From: Variovorax beijingensis
Lineage (GTDB): Bacteria > Pseudomonadota > Gammaproteobacteria > Burkholderiales > Burkholderiaceae_C
Assembly: GCF_007828835.1 (NCBI RefSeq)
Contig: NZ_VIVL01000002.1
Span: 248,001 to 312,000, forward strand
Direction of reading: 5' to 3'
DNA length: 64,000 bases
Below the pieces are notes generated by a model that did no database searches, was not told where the DNA came from, and saw only the letters and a program-made list of their open reading frames with translations. Shown here piece after piece: positions 1 to 10,967 of this stretch. Position 1 is the first letter of the stretch; each line of letters opens with the position of its first letter. Both the position numbers and the translations under genes were made by a program.

Positions 1-425
1 TGCTGGATTCGCTCACCGCGCTGACCATCGTGTTCACGCTGTCGAACCTGCCGATCATGGTGTGGATGCTCTACAGCGCCTACAAGGACATTCCGAACGA
101 AATCCTCGAAGCCGCGCGCATGGACGGCGCCAGCCTGTGGACAGAGTTCCGCCACGTCGTGCTGCCGTTGTCGGTGGGCGGTCTCGCATCGACCGGCCTC
201 TTGTGCCTGGTGCTGAGCTGGAACGAGGCCTTCTGGGCGCTCAATCTCAGCTCGGCCAAGGCCGGCACGCTGGCCACGCTGATCGCCTCGTACTCCAGCC
301 CCGAGGGCCTGTTCTGGGCCAAGCTGTCGGCCGCCTCGCTGATGGCCATTGCGCCCATCGTCGTGTTCGGCTGGTTCAGCCAGAAGCAGCTCGTCCAGGG
401 CCTGACCTTCGGCGCCGTCAAGTAA
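1..425 (+). CDS. Sugar/polyol ABC transporter permease, C-terminal part
   Basis: This is the end of an inner-membrane permease whose start lies before the window; the open frame runs from base 3. The visible part carries the EAA loop typical of MalG-type permeases (EILEAARMDGAS, with a G and LP further on), which docks onto the ATPase, followed by hydrophobic segments. The ATP-binding subunit follows after 17 bases and polyol catabolic genes after that, so it probably imports a sugar alcohol. In the Pseudomonas fluorescens mannitol operon the matching gene is mtlG. The substrate is inferred from the neighbours only. Confidence 0.93.
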   Translation, partial: LDSLTALTIVFTLSNLPIMVWMLYSAYKDIPNEILEAARMDGASLWTEFRHVVLPLSVGGLASTGLLCLVLSWNEAFWALNLSSAKAGTLATLIASYSSPEGLFWAKLSAASLMAIAPIVVFGWFSQKQLVQGLTFGAVK

Positions 426-442
426 AGAAAGGGAGACACCCC

Positions 443-1480
<1,038 letters not shown>

Positions 1481-1499
1481 CTTCTTCCGGAACATTCCC

Positions 1500-2960
1500 G
1501 TGACCCTCGCAGCAGCGCCTCTCGATGCGCCAACTCCACCCCCGGCTCCGTCGGAGTTCATGGTGCTTCACCTTGGACTCGGCTCGTTCCATCGGGCCCA
1601 CCAGGCCGTCTATTTGCAGCGGCTGATCGATGCGGGCGACACCCGCTGGTCGCTCTCGGGCGCCAACATCCGGCCCGACATGGCCGAGGTCGTCGCCGCG
1701 CTGCAAGCGCAGGACGGCCGCTACACGCTCGAAACCGTGTCGCCGGCCGGCGAGTACCGGTACGAGCAGATCGAGGCCATCCGTGAAGTGCTGCCGTGGG
1801 AGCCTTCGCTGGCCGCGGTGGTCGCGCGCGGCGCGGCGCCGTCCACGCGCATCGTTTCGTTCACCGTGACCGAGGCCGGCTACTACCTCGACACCAAGGG
1901 CCGCCTGGACCTGTCGTTCGGCGATCTCGCAGCCGATATCGAGCGCGCGCGGCGCGGCAATGCCCGCAATGAGGGTGGCGAGGGCGTGACGATCTACGGC
2001 GCCGTCTGCGCGATCCTGCGCGCGCGCAAGGCCGCGCAAGCGGGCGCGGTCACGCTGCTCAACTGCGACAACCTGCGCCACAACGGCGACCGCTTCCGTG
2101 CCGGACTGCTCGAATTCATCGAACGCGCGGGCGATGGCGATTTGCTGGCATGGGTGCAAGCGAACACCGCCTGCCCGAACGCGATGGTCGACCGCATCAC
2201 GCCGCGCCCGCCGCCCGAGCTGCGCGCGCGCGTGAAGGCCGCGACCGGCCGCGACGATGCGGCCGCCATCACCGGCGAGAGCTTCATCCAGTGGGTGATC
2301 GAGGACAACTTCGCGGCCGGGCGGCCCGACTGGGGCCGCGTGGGCGTGGAGCTGGTCGAATCGGTGCAGCCTTACGAAGAGGCCAAGATCCGCATCCTCA
2401 ACGCCACGCACAGCTGCATCGCCTGGGCGGGCACCCTGGCGGGGCTCAACTTCATCCACGAAGGCACGCACGACGCCGCCATCCGCAGGATGGCGTTCGA
2501 CTACGTGACCGACGACGTGATCCCATGCCTGAGTCCGAGCCCGATCGACCTCGCGGCCTACCGCGACGTGGTGCTCGACCGCTTCGGCAACCCCGCGATC
2601 CGCGACACCAACCAGCGCGTGGCGGCCGACGGCTTCTCGAAGATCCCGGGCTTCATCGCGCCCACGGTGCGCGAGCGGCTGGCCGCGGGGCAGCCGATCG
2701 ACAGCGTTGCGATGCTGCCCGCGCTGTTCCTGGCCTTCCTGCAGCGCTGGCATCGCGGGGCGCTGCCCTATGCCTACCAGGACCAGGGCATGGACGAAGC
2801 CGCGGCGCACGCGATCTGCGATGCCGCCGATCCGGTGCTCGCGCTGTGCTCGGACCCGGGCCTGTGGGGCGCCGCCGCGGGCGATGCACGGCTGGTCGAC
2901 GCGGTGCGCGCGGCGAGCGGTCGCGTGGCAAATTTCCTGAACCCTGGAGCAACGACATGA
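1500..2960 (+). CDS. dalD: Mannitol dehydrogenase family protein, probably D-arabinitol 4-dehydrogenase
   Basis: This is a long-chain polyol dehydrogenase that oxidises a sugar alcohol with NAD+. The N-terminal nucleotide-binding start reads LHLGLGSFHRAHQ and the catalytic segment reads AKIRILNATHSCIAW, with the family's K...N..H triad. The stretch after it (GTLAGLNFIHEGT) resembles DalD, which makes D-xylulose, more than mannitol 2-dehydrogenase, which makes fructose. This rests on recall, so the substrate is uncertain. A xylulokinase downstream fits DalD. The start is unclear: GTG at 1500 gives 486 residues, and ATG at 1560 gives 466 but sits very close to the conserved core. Its stop overlaps the next start. 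Confidence 0.82.
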   Translation: MTLAAAPLDAPTPPPAPSEFMVLHLGLGSFHRAHQAVYLQRLIDAGDTRWSLSGANIRPDMAEVVAALQAQDGRYTLETVSPAGEYRYEQIEAIREVLPWEPSLAAVVARGAAPSTRIVSFTVTEAGYYLDTKGRLDLSFGDLAADIERARRGNARNEGGEGVTIYGAVCAILRARKAAQAGAVTLLNCDNLRHNGDRFRAGLLEFIERAGDGDLLAWVQANTACPNAMVDRITPRPPPELRARVKAATGRDDAAAITGESFIQWVIEDNFAAGRPDWGRVGVELVESVQPYEEAKIRILNATHSCIAWAGTLAGLNFIHEGTHDAAIRRMAFDYVTDDVIPCLSPSPIDLAAYRDVVLDRFGNPAIRDTNQRVAADGFSKIPGFIAPTVRERLAAGQPIDSVAMLPALFLAFLQRWHRGALPYAYQDQGMDEAAAHAICDAADPVLALCSDPGLWGAAAGDARLVDAVRAASGRVANFLNPGATT

Positions 2961-3745
2961 GCGAACGTTTGAAGAACCGCCACGTGCTGCTGACCGGTGC
3001 CGGTGGCGGCATCGGCCTGGCCGTGGCCGAGGCCTGCATTGCGGAGGGCGCGCGCTGCAGCGTGATCGACCGCGCCGCGGCGGCACCCGAGGCGGTGCGC
3101 GCGCTGCAGCAGCAGCACCCCGACCATCTGGCCTACATCGCGGCCAACGTGACCGACACACAGGCCATCGCGCACATGCTGGCCGAGGCGCAGGTCGCCT
3201 TCGGGCCGATCCACACGCTGTTCAACAATGCCGCGGTGTTCGACCTGGCGCCGCTGCTCGACAGCGACGAGGCTTCGTTCGACCGGCTGTTCGCGGTCAA
3301 TGTGAAAGGCATGTTCTTCGTGATGCAGGCCGTGCTGCGCCACATGGTGGAGGCCGGCACGCAAGGCGCGTCGGTCATCAACATGGCCTCGCAGGCCGGG
3401 CGGCGCGGCGAGGCGCTGGTGTCGCACTACTGCGCCACCAAGGCCGCGGTCATCAGCTATACGCAGAGCGCCGCGCTGGCCATGGCGCCGCACGGCATCC
3501 GTGTCAACGGCATTGCACCCGGTGTGGTCGACACGCCGATGTGGGACCATGTCGACAGCCTGTTCGCCAAGGCCGAAGGGCTGCCGCCCGGCGAGAAGAA
3601 GCGCCGCGTGGGCCTGGAGGTGCCGCTCGGCCGCATGGGCGTGCCGGCCGACATCGCAGGCGCGGCGGTATTCCTGGCCAGCGACGAGGCGCGCTACATC
3701 ACGGCGCAGACCCTCAACGTCGATGGCGGCAATGTCATGAGCTGA
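2957..3745 (+). CDS. Short-chain dehydrogenase (polyol/sorbitol dehydrogenase-like)
   Basis: This is a 262-residue NAD(P)-dependent oxidoreductase of the classical SDR family. It has the cofactor motif TGAGGGIG near residue 15, an NNAA motif, the catalytic Tyr-Lys pair in YCATK, and the C-terminal GIAPG and DGG segments. It overlaps the preceding dehydrogenase by ATGA, so the two are probably translated together. In this operon it most likely oxidises a second polyol, for example sorbitol to fructose, which would feed the kinase downstream. The substrate cannot be read from the sequence. Confidence 0.9.
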   Translation: MSERLKNRHVLLTGAGGGIGLAVAEACIAEGARCSVIDRAAAAPEAVRALQQQHPDHLAYIAANVTDTQAIAHMLAEAQVAFGPIHTLFNNAAVFDLAPLLDSDEASFDRLFAVNVKGMFFVMQAVLRHMVEAGTQGASVINMASQAGRRGEALVSHYCATKAAVISYTQSAALAMAPHGIRVNGIAPGVVDTPMWDHVDSLFAKAEGLPPGEKKRRVGLEVPLGRMGVPADIAGAAVFLASDEARYITAQTLNVDGGNVMS

Positions 3746-3751
3746 CGAGTG

Positions 3752-4423
3752 ATGACCGAAGACTTCCATCTGTACCTCGACAGCGCGGACCTGGCCGAAC
3801 TGAAGACTTGCCTGCCGCACCCGGTAGTGCACGGCGTGACGACCAACCCCACGCTGCTGCAGCGTGCGGGCATCGGCCGCGGCGAAGTGCCCGCTTTGCT
3901 GAAGCGCTGCATCGAACTGGGCGCGCGCCAGGTGCAGGCGCAGGTGTATTCGAGCGAGGTCGACGGCATGCTCGAAGACGCGGATGCCTTGCTCTCGCAC
4001 TTCGACCGGGGCCAGCTGGTGGTGAAGATCCCCGCCACGCGCCAGGGCCTGGATGCCGGCGCGCGGCTCATCGCGCAAGGCGTGCCCGTCACGTGGACAG
4101 CCGTCTATGCGCCCGAGCAGGCGCACTTCGCCGCGCAACTGGGCGCGGCCTACGCGGCACCGTACCTCGGCCGGCTCGACGATGCCGGTGTCGACGGGCT
4201 CGCGCTGATCGCGCAGATGCAGGCGCTGATCGCGCAGCGGCCTTCTTCGGGTACGCGGCTGCTGGTGGCCAGCATCCGCTCGCGCGAAGCCTATCTTTCG
4301 CTGCTGGCGCTGGGCGTGGCCGCCATCACGATCCCGCCGCGCCTCTTTGCCGAACTGCTCGACCACCCCGCCACGCTGGCCGCGGAGCGCGGCTTCCTGG
4401 CCGATGCGCGCACCTTGCCCTGA
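3752..4423 (+). CDS. Transaldolase family protein, fructose-6-phosphate aldolase-like
   Basis: At 223 residues this has the short length of fructose-6-phosphate aldolase (FSA) rather than the roughly 320 of housekeeping transaldolase. The FSA active-site residues appear to be present: D10 (YLD), N32 (TTNP), Q64 (QAQV), the Schiff-base lysine K92 (VVKIPAT), T116 (TAVY), Y138 (APYLGR) and the serine of VASIRS. Known FSA reversibly joins dihydroxyacetone and glyceraldehyde-3-phosphate to fructose-6-phosphate. Placed between polyol dehydrogenases and a sugar kinase, it could divert the product to triose level. A GTG codon at 3749 is an alternative start. Confidence 0.85.
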   Translation: MTEDFHLYLDSADLAELKTCLPHPVVHGVTTNPTLLQRAGIGRGEVPALLKRCIELGARQVQAQVYSSEVDGMLEDADALLSHFDRGQLVVKIPATRQGLDAGARLIAQGVPVTWTAVYAPEQAHFAAQLGAAYAAPYLGRLDDAGVDGLALIAQMQALIAQRPSSGTRLLVASIRSREAYLSLLALGVAAITIPPRLFAELLDHPATLAAERGFLADARTLP

Positions 4424-4443
4424 GAGAAGAGAATCCGAGAACC

Positions 4444-5412
4444 ATGCGCATTGCACTCACGGGCGAAGCCCTCATCGATTTCACCGCCAGCGAGGCCGGC
4501 ACGCTCGAATTCCTGGGCCACGAGGGCGGCTCGCCGCTCAACACCGCCGTGGCCTGCGCGCGCCTTGGCCAGCCCACCGGCTTTCTCACGCAGCTGTCGA
4601 CCGACCTGTTCGGCGAACGGCTGATGGGCTTTCTCGAACGCAACGGCGTCGACACCAGCTTCATCCTGCGCAGCAATGCGCCGTCGACGCTGGCCTTCGT
4701 CGAGCGCACGCCGCGGACCAACCGCTATGCCTTCTACACGCGCGGCAGCGCCGACGCCACCTGGGCGCCCGAACCGCTGCCGCAGTTGCCGGCGGAGTGC
4801 CGCTTCCTGCATTTCGGCTCGATCTCGATGCTGCAGGAGCCGGCGGCCACGCGCATTGCCGAGCTGGTCACGGCCAGCGCCGGGCGCCGCGTGATCGTGT
4901 TCGACCCGAACGTGCGTCCCAGCCTGATTCCCGACATGGCCGCCTACCGCGAGCGCGTGACGGGCTGGCTCGCCATGGCCGACCTCGTCAAGCTCAGCGA
5001 CGAGGACGCCGAACTGCTCGCCCCCGGCCAGCCGGTCGATGCGCTGGCCGCGGAATGCCTCCAGGCCGGCGCGCACGCCGTGGTCGTCACGCGCGGCGGC
5101 GCGGGCGCCACACTTTGGCGCACGGGGCACGCGCCCCTCACCGTGGCGGCGCCGCAGGTCCAGGTGGTCGACACCATCGGCGCGGGCGACACCTTCACGG
5201 CCGGACTCTCGGTGGCGCTGCTCGCGCACGGCGTCGAGCACCCGGCCCGGCTCGGCGAACTGGGCGACGACGCCTGGCGCGAAGTGATGCGCTTCGCCGC
5301 CACCGCCGCCGCACTCAACTGCACCCGCGAAGGTGCCGATCCGCCCACGCTCGACGCGGTGCACGCCGCGCTGGCGCAGGAAGACAATGGGGCCGTCGCT
5401 TCCCGGCCCTGA
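4444..5412 (+). CDS. PfkB-family carbohydrate kinase, probably fructokinase
   Basis: This is a 322-residue ribokinase-fold sugar kinase. The N-terminal GEALIDF and GGSPLNTA segments and the C-terminal DTIGAGDTFTAG motif with the catalytic Asp are clear PfkB signatures. It probably phosphorylates the fructose made by the upstream dehydrogenases at the 6 position, as MtlZ does in the P. fluorescens mannitol operon. The start at 4444 follows a purine-rich stretch (GAGAAGAGAATCCGAG). It is fourth among the co-directional catabolic genes and 20 bases from the aldolase-like gene. Confidence 0.9.
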   Translation: MRIALTGEALIDFTASEAGTLEFLGHEGGSPLNTAVACARLGQPTGFLTQLSTDLFGERLMGFLERNGVDTSFILRSNAPSTLAFVERTPRTNRYAFYTRGSADATWAPEPLPQLPAECRFLHFGSISMLQEPAATRIAELVTASAGRRVIVFDPNVRPSLIPDMAAYRERVTGWLAMADLVKLSDEDAELLAPGQPVDALAAECLQAGAHAVVVTRGGAGATLWRTGHAPLTVAAPQVQVVDTIGAGDTFTAGLSVALLAHGVEHPARLGELGDDAWREVMRFAATAAALNCTREGADPPTLDAVHAALAQEDNGAVASRP

Positions 5413-5425
5413 CCCCCGTGCTGCC

Positions 5426-6364
5426 ATGACAACGTCCACACGCAAACGCTCGATTCCCCGTCAGCGCCAACCCGAGCTGGAGCGTGACATTGCGCGCTCG
5501 CCGTCGCTGGGCTACGAGGCCCCCGAAACCGGCCTGGTGCGCTGCCTCGCGCACGGCTTTCCGAGCCCGCTGGTGCGATGGCACTTCCATGAAGACTACG
5601 AGCTGCACCTGATCACCGAGACCTCTGGCAAGGCCTTCATCGGCGACTGGATCGGGCCGTTCCAGCCCGGGCACCTCGTGCTGTGCGGGCCGCGGCTGCC
5701 GCACAACTGGATCTCGCTCGACGTGCCCGAAGGCGGCGCCGCGGGACGCGACCGGGTGATCCAGTTCCGCCACGAGCCCATCGAGCGCGCCGCGGCCGAG
5801 ATTCCGGAACTGCGCGAGGTGATGCAGCTGTTCGAACGCGCGCGGCACGGCATCGAGTTCTTCGGCATGTCGCAGCAGGCGCAAGCGCACTGGGACAACA
5901 TCAAGGCCGCGCGCGGCGTGCGCCGGCTCGGACTGTTCCTCGAGTTCATGGCCGACCTCGCGCACTGCACCGACTACCGGCTGCTTTCGAGCGTGCAGAT
6001 GCAGGGCGCGCAAGGCATCGAGGGCGACGCCCAGGTCGACCAGATCAACGACATCGTCAACCGCATCACCAGCAACATGGCGGAGCCGATCTCCATGTCG
6101 GAGGTGGCGGCCGAACTGGGCATGAGCGAAAGCCGCTTCAGCCGCTTCTTCCGGCGCTCCACCGGCAACAGCTTCACCGACTTCGTCAACCGGGTGCGCA
6201 TCAACAGCGCCTGCCACCTGCTGATGCAGACCGACCATTACGTGACCGACATCTGCTATCAGGTCGGCTTCAACAACGTGGCCAACTTCAACCGCCGCTT
6301 CCTCGAGATCAAGGGCATGACGCCGAGCGAGTTCAGGCGCCAGGCCGACACGCGGTTCGGCTGA
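5426..6364 (+). CDS. AraC family transcriptional regulator of the polyol operon
   Basis: This 312-residue regulator has an N-terminal cupin-like sensor (around residues 45-100, with an HFHEDYELH segment) and a C-terminal double helix-turn-helix. The recognition region contains MSEVAAELGMSESRFSR and DICYQVGFNNVANFNRRF, ending in the usual MTPSEFR. It resembles MtlR of fluorescent pseudomonads, which activates a mannitol/sorbitol/arabitol operon. Unlike MtlR, which is encoded outside its operon, this gene lies between the sugar kinase and xylulokinase, so it would be induced with its own targets. The open frame extends upstream into the kinase gene, but ATG 5426 is the natural start. Confidence 0.9.
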   Translation: MTTSTRKRSIPRQRQPELERDIARSPSLGYEAPETGLVRCLAHGFPSPLVRWHFHEDYELHLITETSGKAFIGDWIGPFQPGHLVLCGPRLPHNWISLDVPEGGAAGRDRVIQFRHEPIERAAAEIPELREVMQLFERARHGIEFFGMSQQAQAHWDNIKAARGVRRLGLFLEFMADLAHCTDYRLLSSVQMQGAQGIEGDAQVDQINDIVNRITSNMAEPISMSEVAAELGMSESRFSRFFRRSTGNSFTDFVNRVRINSACHLLMQTDHYVTDICYQVGFNNVANFNRRFLEIKGMTPSEFRRQADTRFG

Positions 6365-6403
6365 CCACAGGCTTTTTCCAAGGCGCAATCAGGGGGCACC
6401 ATC

Positions 6404-7873
6404 TTGTATCTGGGACTCGACCTCGGCACGTCCGAGCTCAAGGCGCTGCTGCTCGCCGACGATCACCGCATCGTCGGCGTGGCACGCGCGCCGCTCACCG
6501 TCGAGCGGCCGCAGCCGCTCTGGTCGGAGCAGGCGCCGAGCCAATGGTGGCATGCGCTCGAGGAGGCGATGCGCGCGCTCGGAAAGTCGCATCCCGAGGA
6601 GCTGGCGGCCGTGCGCGCCATCGGCTTGTCGGGCCAGATGCATGGCGCCACGCTGCTGGACGCCGCCGGCGAGGTGCTGCGACCCGCCATCCTCTGGAAC
6701 GACGGACGCAGCGGCCCGCAGTGCGAGGCGCTGGCGCGTACCGTGCCGCGGCTGGGCGAGATCGCGGGCAACCTCGCGATGCCTGGCTTCACCGCGCCCA
6801 AGCTGCTGTGGGTGCGCGAGCACGAGCCCGACATCTTCGAGCGCGTGGCGCGCGTGCTGTTGCCGAAAGACTGGCTGCGCTTCATGCTCAGCGGCGAGGC
6901 CGTCAGCGAAATGTCCGATGCGGCCGGCACGCTGTGGCTCGACGTCGGCGCGCGCGACTGGTCCGACGAACTGCTCGCGGCCACTGGGCTCACGCGCGGC
7001 CACATGCCGCGGCTGGTCGAGGGCAGTGCAGTGTCGGCGCGGCTCAAGCCCGAGCTGGCCGCGCGCTGGGGTGTGGGCAGCAGCACCGTGCTCATTGCTG
7101 GCGGCGCGGGCGACAACGCCGCCAGCGGCGTCGGCATGGGGCTGGTGGAGCCGGGGCAGGGCTTCGTGTCGCTCGGCACCTCGGGCGTGGTGTTCGTCTC
7201 GACCGACCGTTTTTTGCCCAACCCCGCGCAGGCGATGCACGCCTTCTGCCATGCGCTGCCCGGGCGCTGGCACCAGATGTCGGTGATGCTTTCGGCCGCG
7301 AGCGCCGTGAGCTGGGCCGCCAAGGCATTCAAGTTCGCCGATGAGGCGGCATTGCTCGAAGCTGCCGCGTCGGTTGCACCGGCACAGCGCGAACGTTGCC
7401 CGTTGTTCCTGCCGTATCTCTCGGGCGAGCGTTCTCCGCACAACAACCCGAACGCGCAGGGCGTGCTGTTCGGGCTCACGCATGCGCACGGTCCGGCGGA
7501 GATCGCCTATGCCGTGGTCGAGGGCGTGAGCTTCGGGTTGCGCGACGGCTTCGACACCCTGCGCCTGCCGGCCGGCATGCCGCTGCGCGAAGTGGCGCTG
7601 GTGGGCGGCGGCGCGCGCAGCGTCTGGTGGGGCCAGTTGCTGGCCGACATCTTCGAGGTGCCGCTCACGCTCTATGCGGGCAGCGAGACGGGTGGGGCGC
7701 TGGGTGCGGCTCGCCTTGCCTGGCTGGCCGACGGAGGCACCGTGGCCGAGGTGTGCACGCTGCCGCCGGTCAAGCAGCGGCTCGTGCCCTCGCAAGACGG
7801 CGCCACCGCGCACGCGGCACGCCATGCGCGCTTCAAGCGCCTCTACACAGCATTGCGCGATCAGTTCCGATGA
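6404..7873 (+). CDS. xylB: Xylulokinase
   Basis: This 489-residue FGGY-family kinase phosphorylates D-xylulose to D-xylulose-5-phosphate. The N-terminal phosphate-binding LGLDLGTSELK, the substrate segment GLSGQMHGATLLD, the ILWNDGR motif and the C-terminal VGGGARS/GALGAA segments match XylB. The start is a TTG at 6404, supported by a strong AGGGGG ribosome site eight bases before it and by the family N-terminus (MYLGLDLG). Together with a D-arabinitol dehydrogenase it completes D-arabitol breakdown into the pentose phosphate pathway. It is the last gene of the operon. Confidence 0.95.
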   Translation: MYLGLDLGTSELKALLLADDHRIVGVARAPLTVERPQPLWSEQAPSQWWHALEEAMRALGKSHPEELAAVRAIGLSGQMHGATLLDAAGEVLRPAILWNDGRSGPQCEALARTVPRLGEIAGNLAMPGFTAPKLLWVREHEPDIFERVARVLLPKDWLRFMLSGEAVSEMSDAAGTLWLDVGARDWSDELLAATGLTRGHMPRLVEGSAVSARLKPELAARWGVGSSTVLIAGGAGDNAASGVGMGLVEPGQGFVSLGTSGVVFVSTDRFLPNPAQAMHAFCHALPGRWHQMSVMLSAASAVSWAAKAFKFADEAALLEAAASVAPAQRERCPLFLPYLSGERSPHNNPNAQGVLFGLTHAHGPAEIAYAVVEGVSFGLRDGFDTLRLPAGMPLREVALVGGGARSVWWGQLLADIFEVPLTLYAGSETGGALGAARLAWLADGGTVAEVCTLPPVKQRLVPSQDGATAHAARHARFKRLYTALRDQFR

Positions 7874-7896
7874 GCGCCGCATTGTGAAGCGCCCAT

Positions 7897-7926
7897 AAAA
7901 AAACCCGTCGAGAGACGGGTTTTTTT
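7897..7926. terminator. Bidirectional intrinsic terminator between xylB and groEL
   Basis: A run of seven A precedes a stem CCCGTC, loop GAGA, stem GACGGG, followed by seven T. The flanking A and T runs allow it to stop transcription from either side, which suits the two convergent operons that end here. Confidence 0.9.
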
Positions 7927-7933
7927 ATTCGGG

Positions 7934-8025
7934 AGACACCGCGGATCCGGGTCCGCCGGTCCGCAGGTGTCGCCCCTGGAGGGGGAGGCGGCTACACGCA
8001 GTAGTGAGCCGCTTCGGGGGTGGGC
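7934..8025. repeat. Inverted repeat plus GC-rich intergenic element downstream of groEL
   Basis: The left part (7935-7971) is a stem-loop with arms GACACCGCGGA and TCCGC-A-GGTGTC. It is followed by CGCCCCTGGAGGGGGAGGCGG and an arm ending CCGCTTCGGGGGTGGGC. I believe related GC-rich elements are common between genes in Variovorax, but this is recall. It lies between the groEL stop and the shared terminator, so it would be in the groE 3' untranslated region. Confidence 0.55.
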
Positions 8026-8027
8026 AA

Positions 8028-9683
<1,656 letters not shown>

Positions 9684-9710
9684 TTATTACTCCGAATGGG
9701 GATGGATGGA

Positions 9711-10001
9711 TTACTTCTCGACGACTGCGAACAGGTCGTCTTCCTTCATGACCAGCAGTTCGTCGCCATCGACCTTGACGGTCTGGCCGCTGTACTTGCC
9801 GAACAGGACGCGGTCGCCGACCTTGACGGTCAGTGCGGTCAGGTCGCCCTTATCGGTGCGCTTGCCGGGGCCGACGGCCAGGACTTCACCCTGGTCGGGC
9901 TTTTCGGCGGCTGCGTCGGGGATGACGATGCCGGAGGCGGTCTTGGTTTCGCTGTCAACACGCTTGACGATCACGCGATCGGCCAAAGGACGAAGTTTCA
10001 T
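9711..10001 (-). CDS. groS: Co-chaperonin GroES (10 kDa)
   Basis: This is the 96-residue lid protein of the GroEL chamber. The start [14 protein letters not shown] and the mobile-loop region ([12 protein letters not shown]) are typical. The open frame continues upstream through the CIRCE element, but ATG 10001 has an AGGAGA ribosome site five bases before it and gives the standard length. It is the first gene of the groE operon. Confidence 0.99.
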   Translation of the reverse strand: MKLRPLADRVIVKRVDSETKTASGIVIPDAAAEKPDQGEVLAVGPGKRTDKGDLTALTVKVGDRVLFGKYSGQTVKVDGDELLVMKEDDLFAVVEK

Positions 10002-10084
10002 TGCATCTCCTGGATAAGAAACGGGGTTGTGGTCGGGCGCCGGCGGGAAAGACCGGCAGCCCATCGACTGGAAGCGAGGCTTTG

Positions 10085-10111
10085 TTAGCACTCATCAGCA
10101 GCGAGTGCTAA
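10085..10111. promoter_or_regulatory. CIRCE operator (HrcA binding site)
   Basis: A perfect inverted repeat TTAGCACTC, nine bases, GAGTGCTAA, identical to the CIRCE consensus bound by the HrcA repressor. It lies 84 bases upstream of groES and overlaps the last base of the -10 hexamer, so bound HrcA would block transcription initiation. Confidence 0.97.
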
Positions 10112-10138
10112 TCATAAGGGCAATCGGGGGACTTTCAA
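10111..10138 (-). promoter_or_regulatory. groES-groEL promoter
   Basis: Read on the minus strand, TTGAAA (10133-10138) and TATGAT (10111-10116) are separated by 16 bases, a near-consensus housekeeping promoter. The same stretch also reads CTTGAAA followed after 13 bases by CCTTATGA, a weaker match to a heat-shock sigma-32 promoter. Which one is used cannot be decided from sequence. Confidence 0.75.
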
Positions 10139-10170
10139 GGGCCCGGGCGCGCATCTGCGGCGCTGCCCGC

Positions 10171-10920
10171 CTATTCCGGCGCGTGCGCCAGCACAAAGGA
10201 GAGCGATGCCAGGTGCTCCACCTTGTCGGTCTTGAGCGGATCTTCCGGCGGTGCGGCCAATTGGGCGGTGACGACGTTCAGCCCCTGGTTGCGCACCTTG
10301 ATGACCACACTGCCGTCGGCGCCGCTTTCCATGGGCCTGGCGTCGGGATCGTTGACGAAATCACTCAGCACCAGGGCGCCCGCCACGGGCTTGCCCTGGT
10401 AGAGCACGCGCAGGCGCAGGTCTTGCCCGAGCTTCTCGGGCAGGGCGGCATCGACCGGGACGATCTGCAGCGCATGCCCGGGCAGCGGCGGCAAGGCATT
10501 GCGCAGCGGGCTGCGCAGATGCACCGCATATTTGAAGTTGTGGCCGCTCGTGAGCGCGCCGGGAACTTCGTTCTTGCCCTTCTTGAGCCATTTGCCTTCC
10601 GGCGTCTTGCTCCAGATGCCGTTGTCGAGCACCGCTGCGACGATGGCGGGTTTCTCCTTGGTGTCCACAAGCAGCAGGCGCCCGTTCACCTCCAGGGCGG
10701 TCGGCACGGGCTTCCCGTATGCGTCATAGGCGCTGACCGCGGTGATCAGCGGCTGCCGCTTGACCGTGTCCAGGTCGTCGGCGCCCTCGCCATAGATCAA
10801 TGCGAGATCGCCCGAGCGCTGGGCAAACCAGATGCCGTGCGCCTGCGCGCCCGCGGAAGAAAGTACGGCCGCCGCTGCGAGCGTGGCCAGGGCGGCGATT
10901 CGGTGCAGCCTGTTCATCAT
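10171..10920 (-). CDS. DUF4198 family periplasmic protein
   Basis: This 249-residue protein has an N-terminal signal peptide (hydrophobic run LATLAAAAVLSSAGAQA) and then HGIWFAQR, the His-containing mature start often seen in DUF4198 proteins. The rest is predicted beta-rich, with a VLYQGKPVAGALV segment like an Ig/carboxypeptidase-regulatory fold. Members of this family are often next to TonB-dependent receptors and metal uptake genes, and here it directly follows such a receptor on the same strand with a 47-base gap. A role in periplasmic metal or metallophore handling is inferred. ATG 10917 is an equally possible start. Confidence 0.8.
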   Translation of the reverse strand: MMNRLHRIAALATLAAAAVLSSAGAQAHGIWFAQRSGDLALIYGEGADDLDTVKRQPLITAVSAYDAYGKPVPTALEVNGRLLLVDTKEKPAIVAAVLDNGIWSKTPEGKWLKKGKNEVPGALTSGHNFKYAVHLRSPLRNALPPLPGHALQIVPVDAALPEKLGQDLRLRVLYQGKPVAGALVLSDFVNDPDARPMESGADGSVVIKVRNQGLNVVTAQLAAPPEDPLKTDKVEHLASLSFVLAHAPE

Positions 10921-10967
10921 TGGGAGTCCAGTCGAAAAAATGCGGATACGGGGTGAATGCACGGGCT

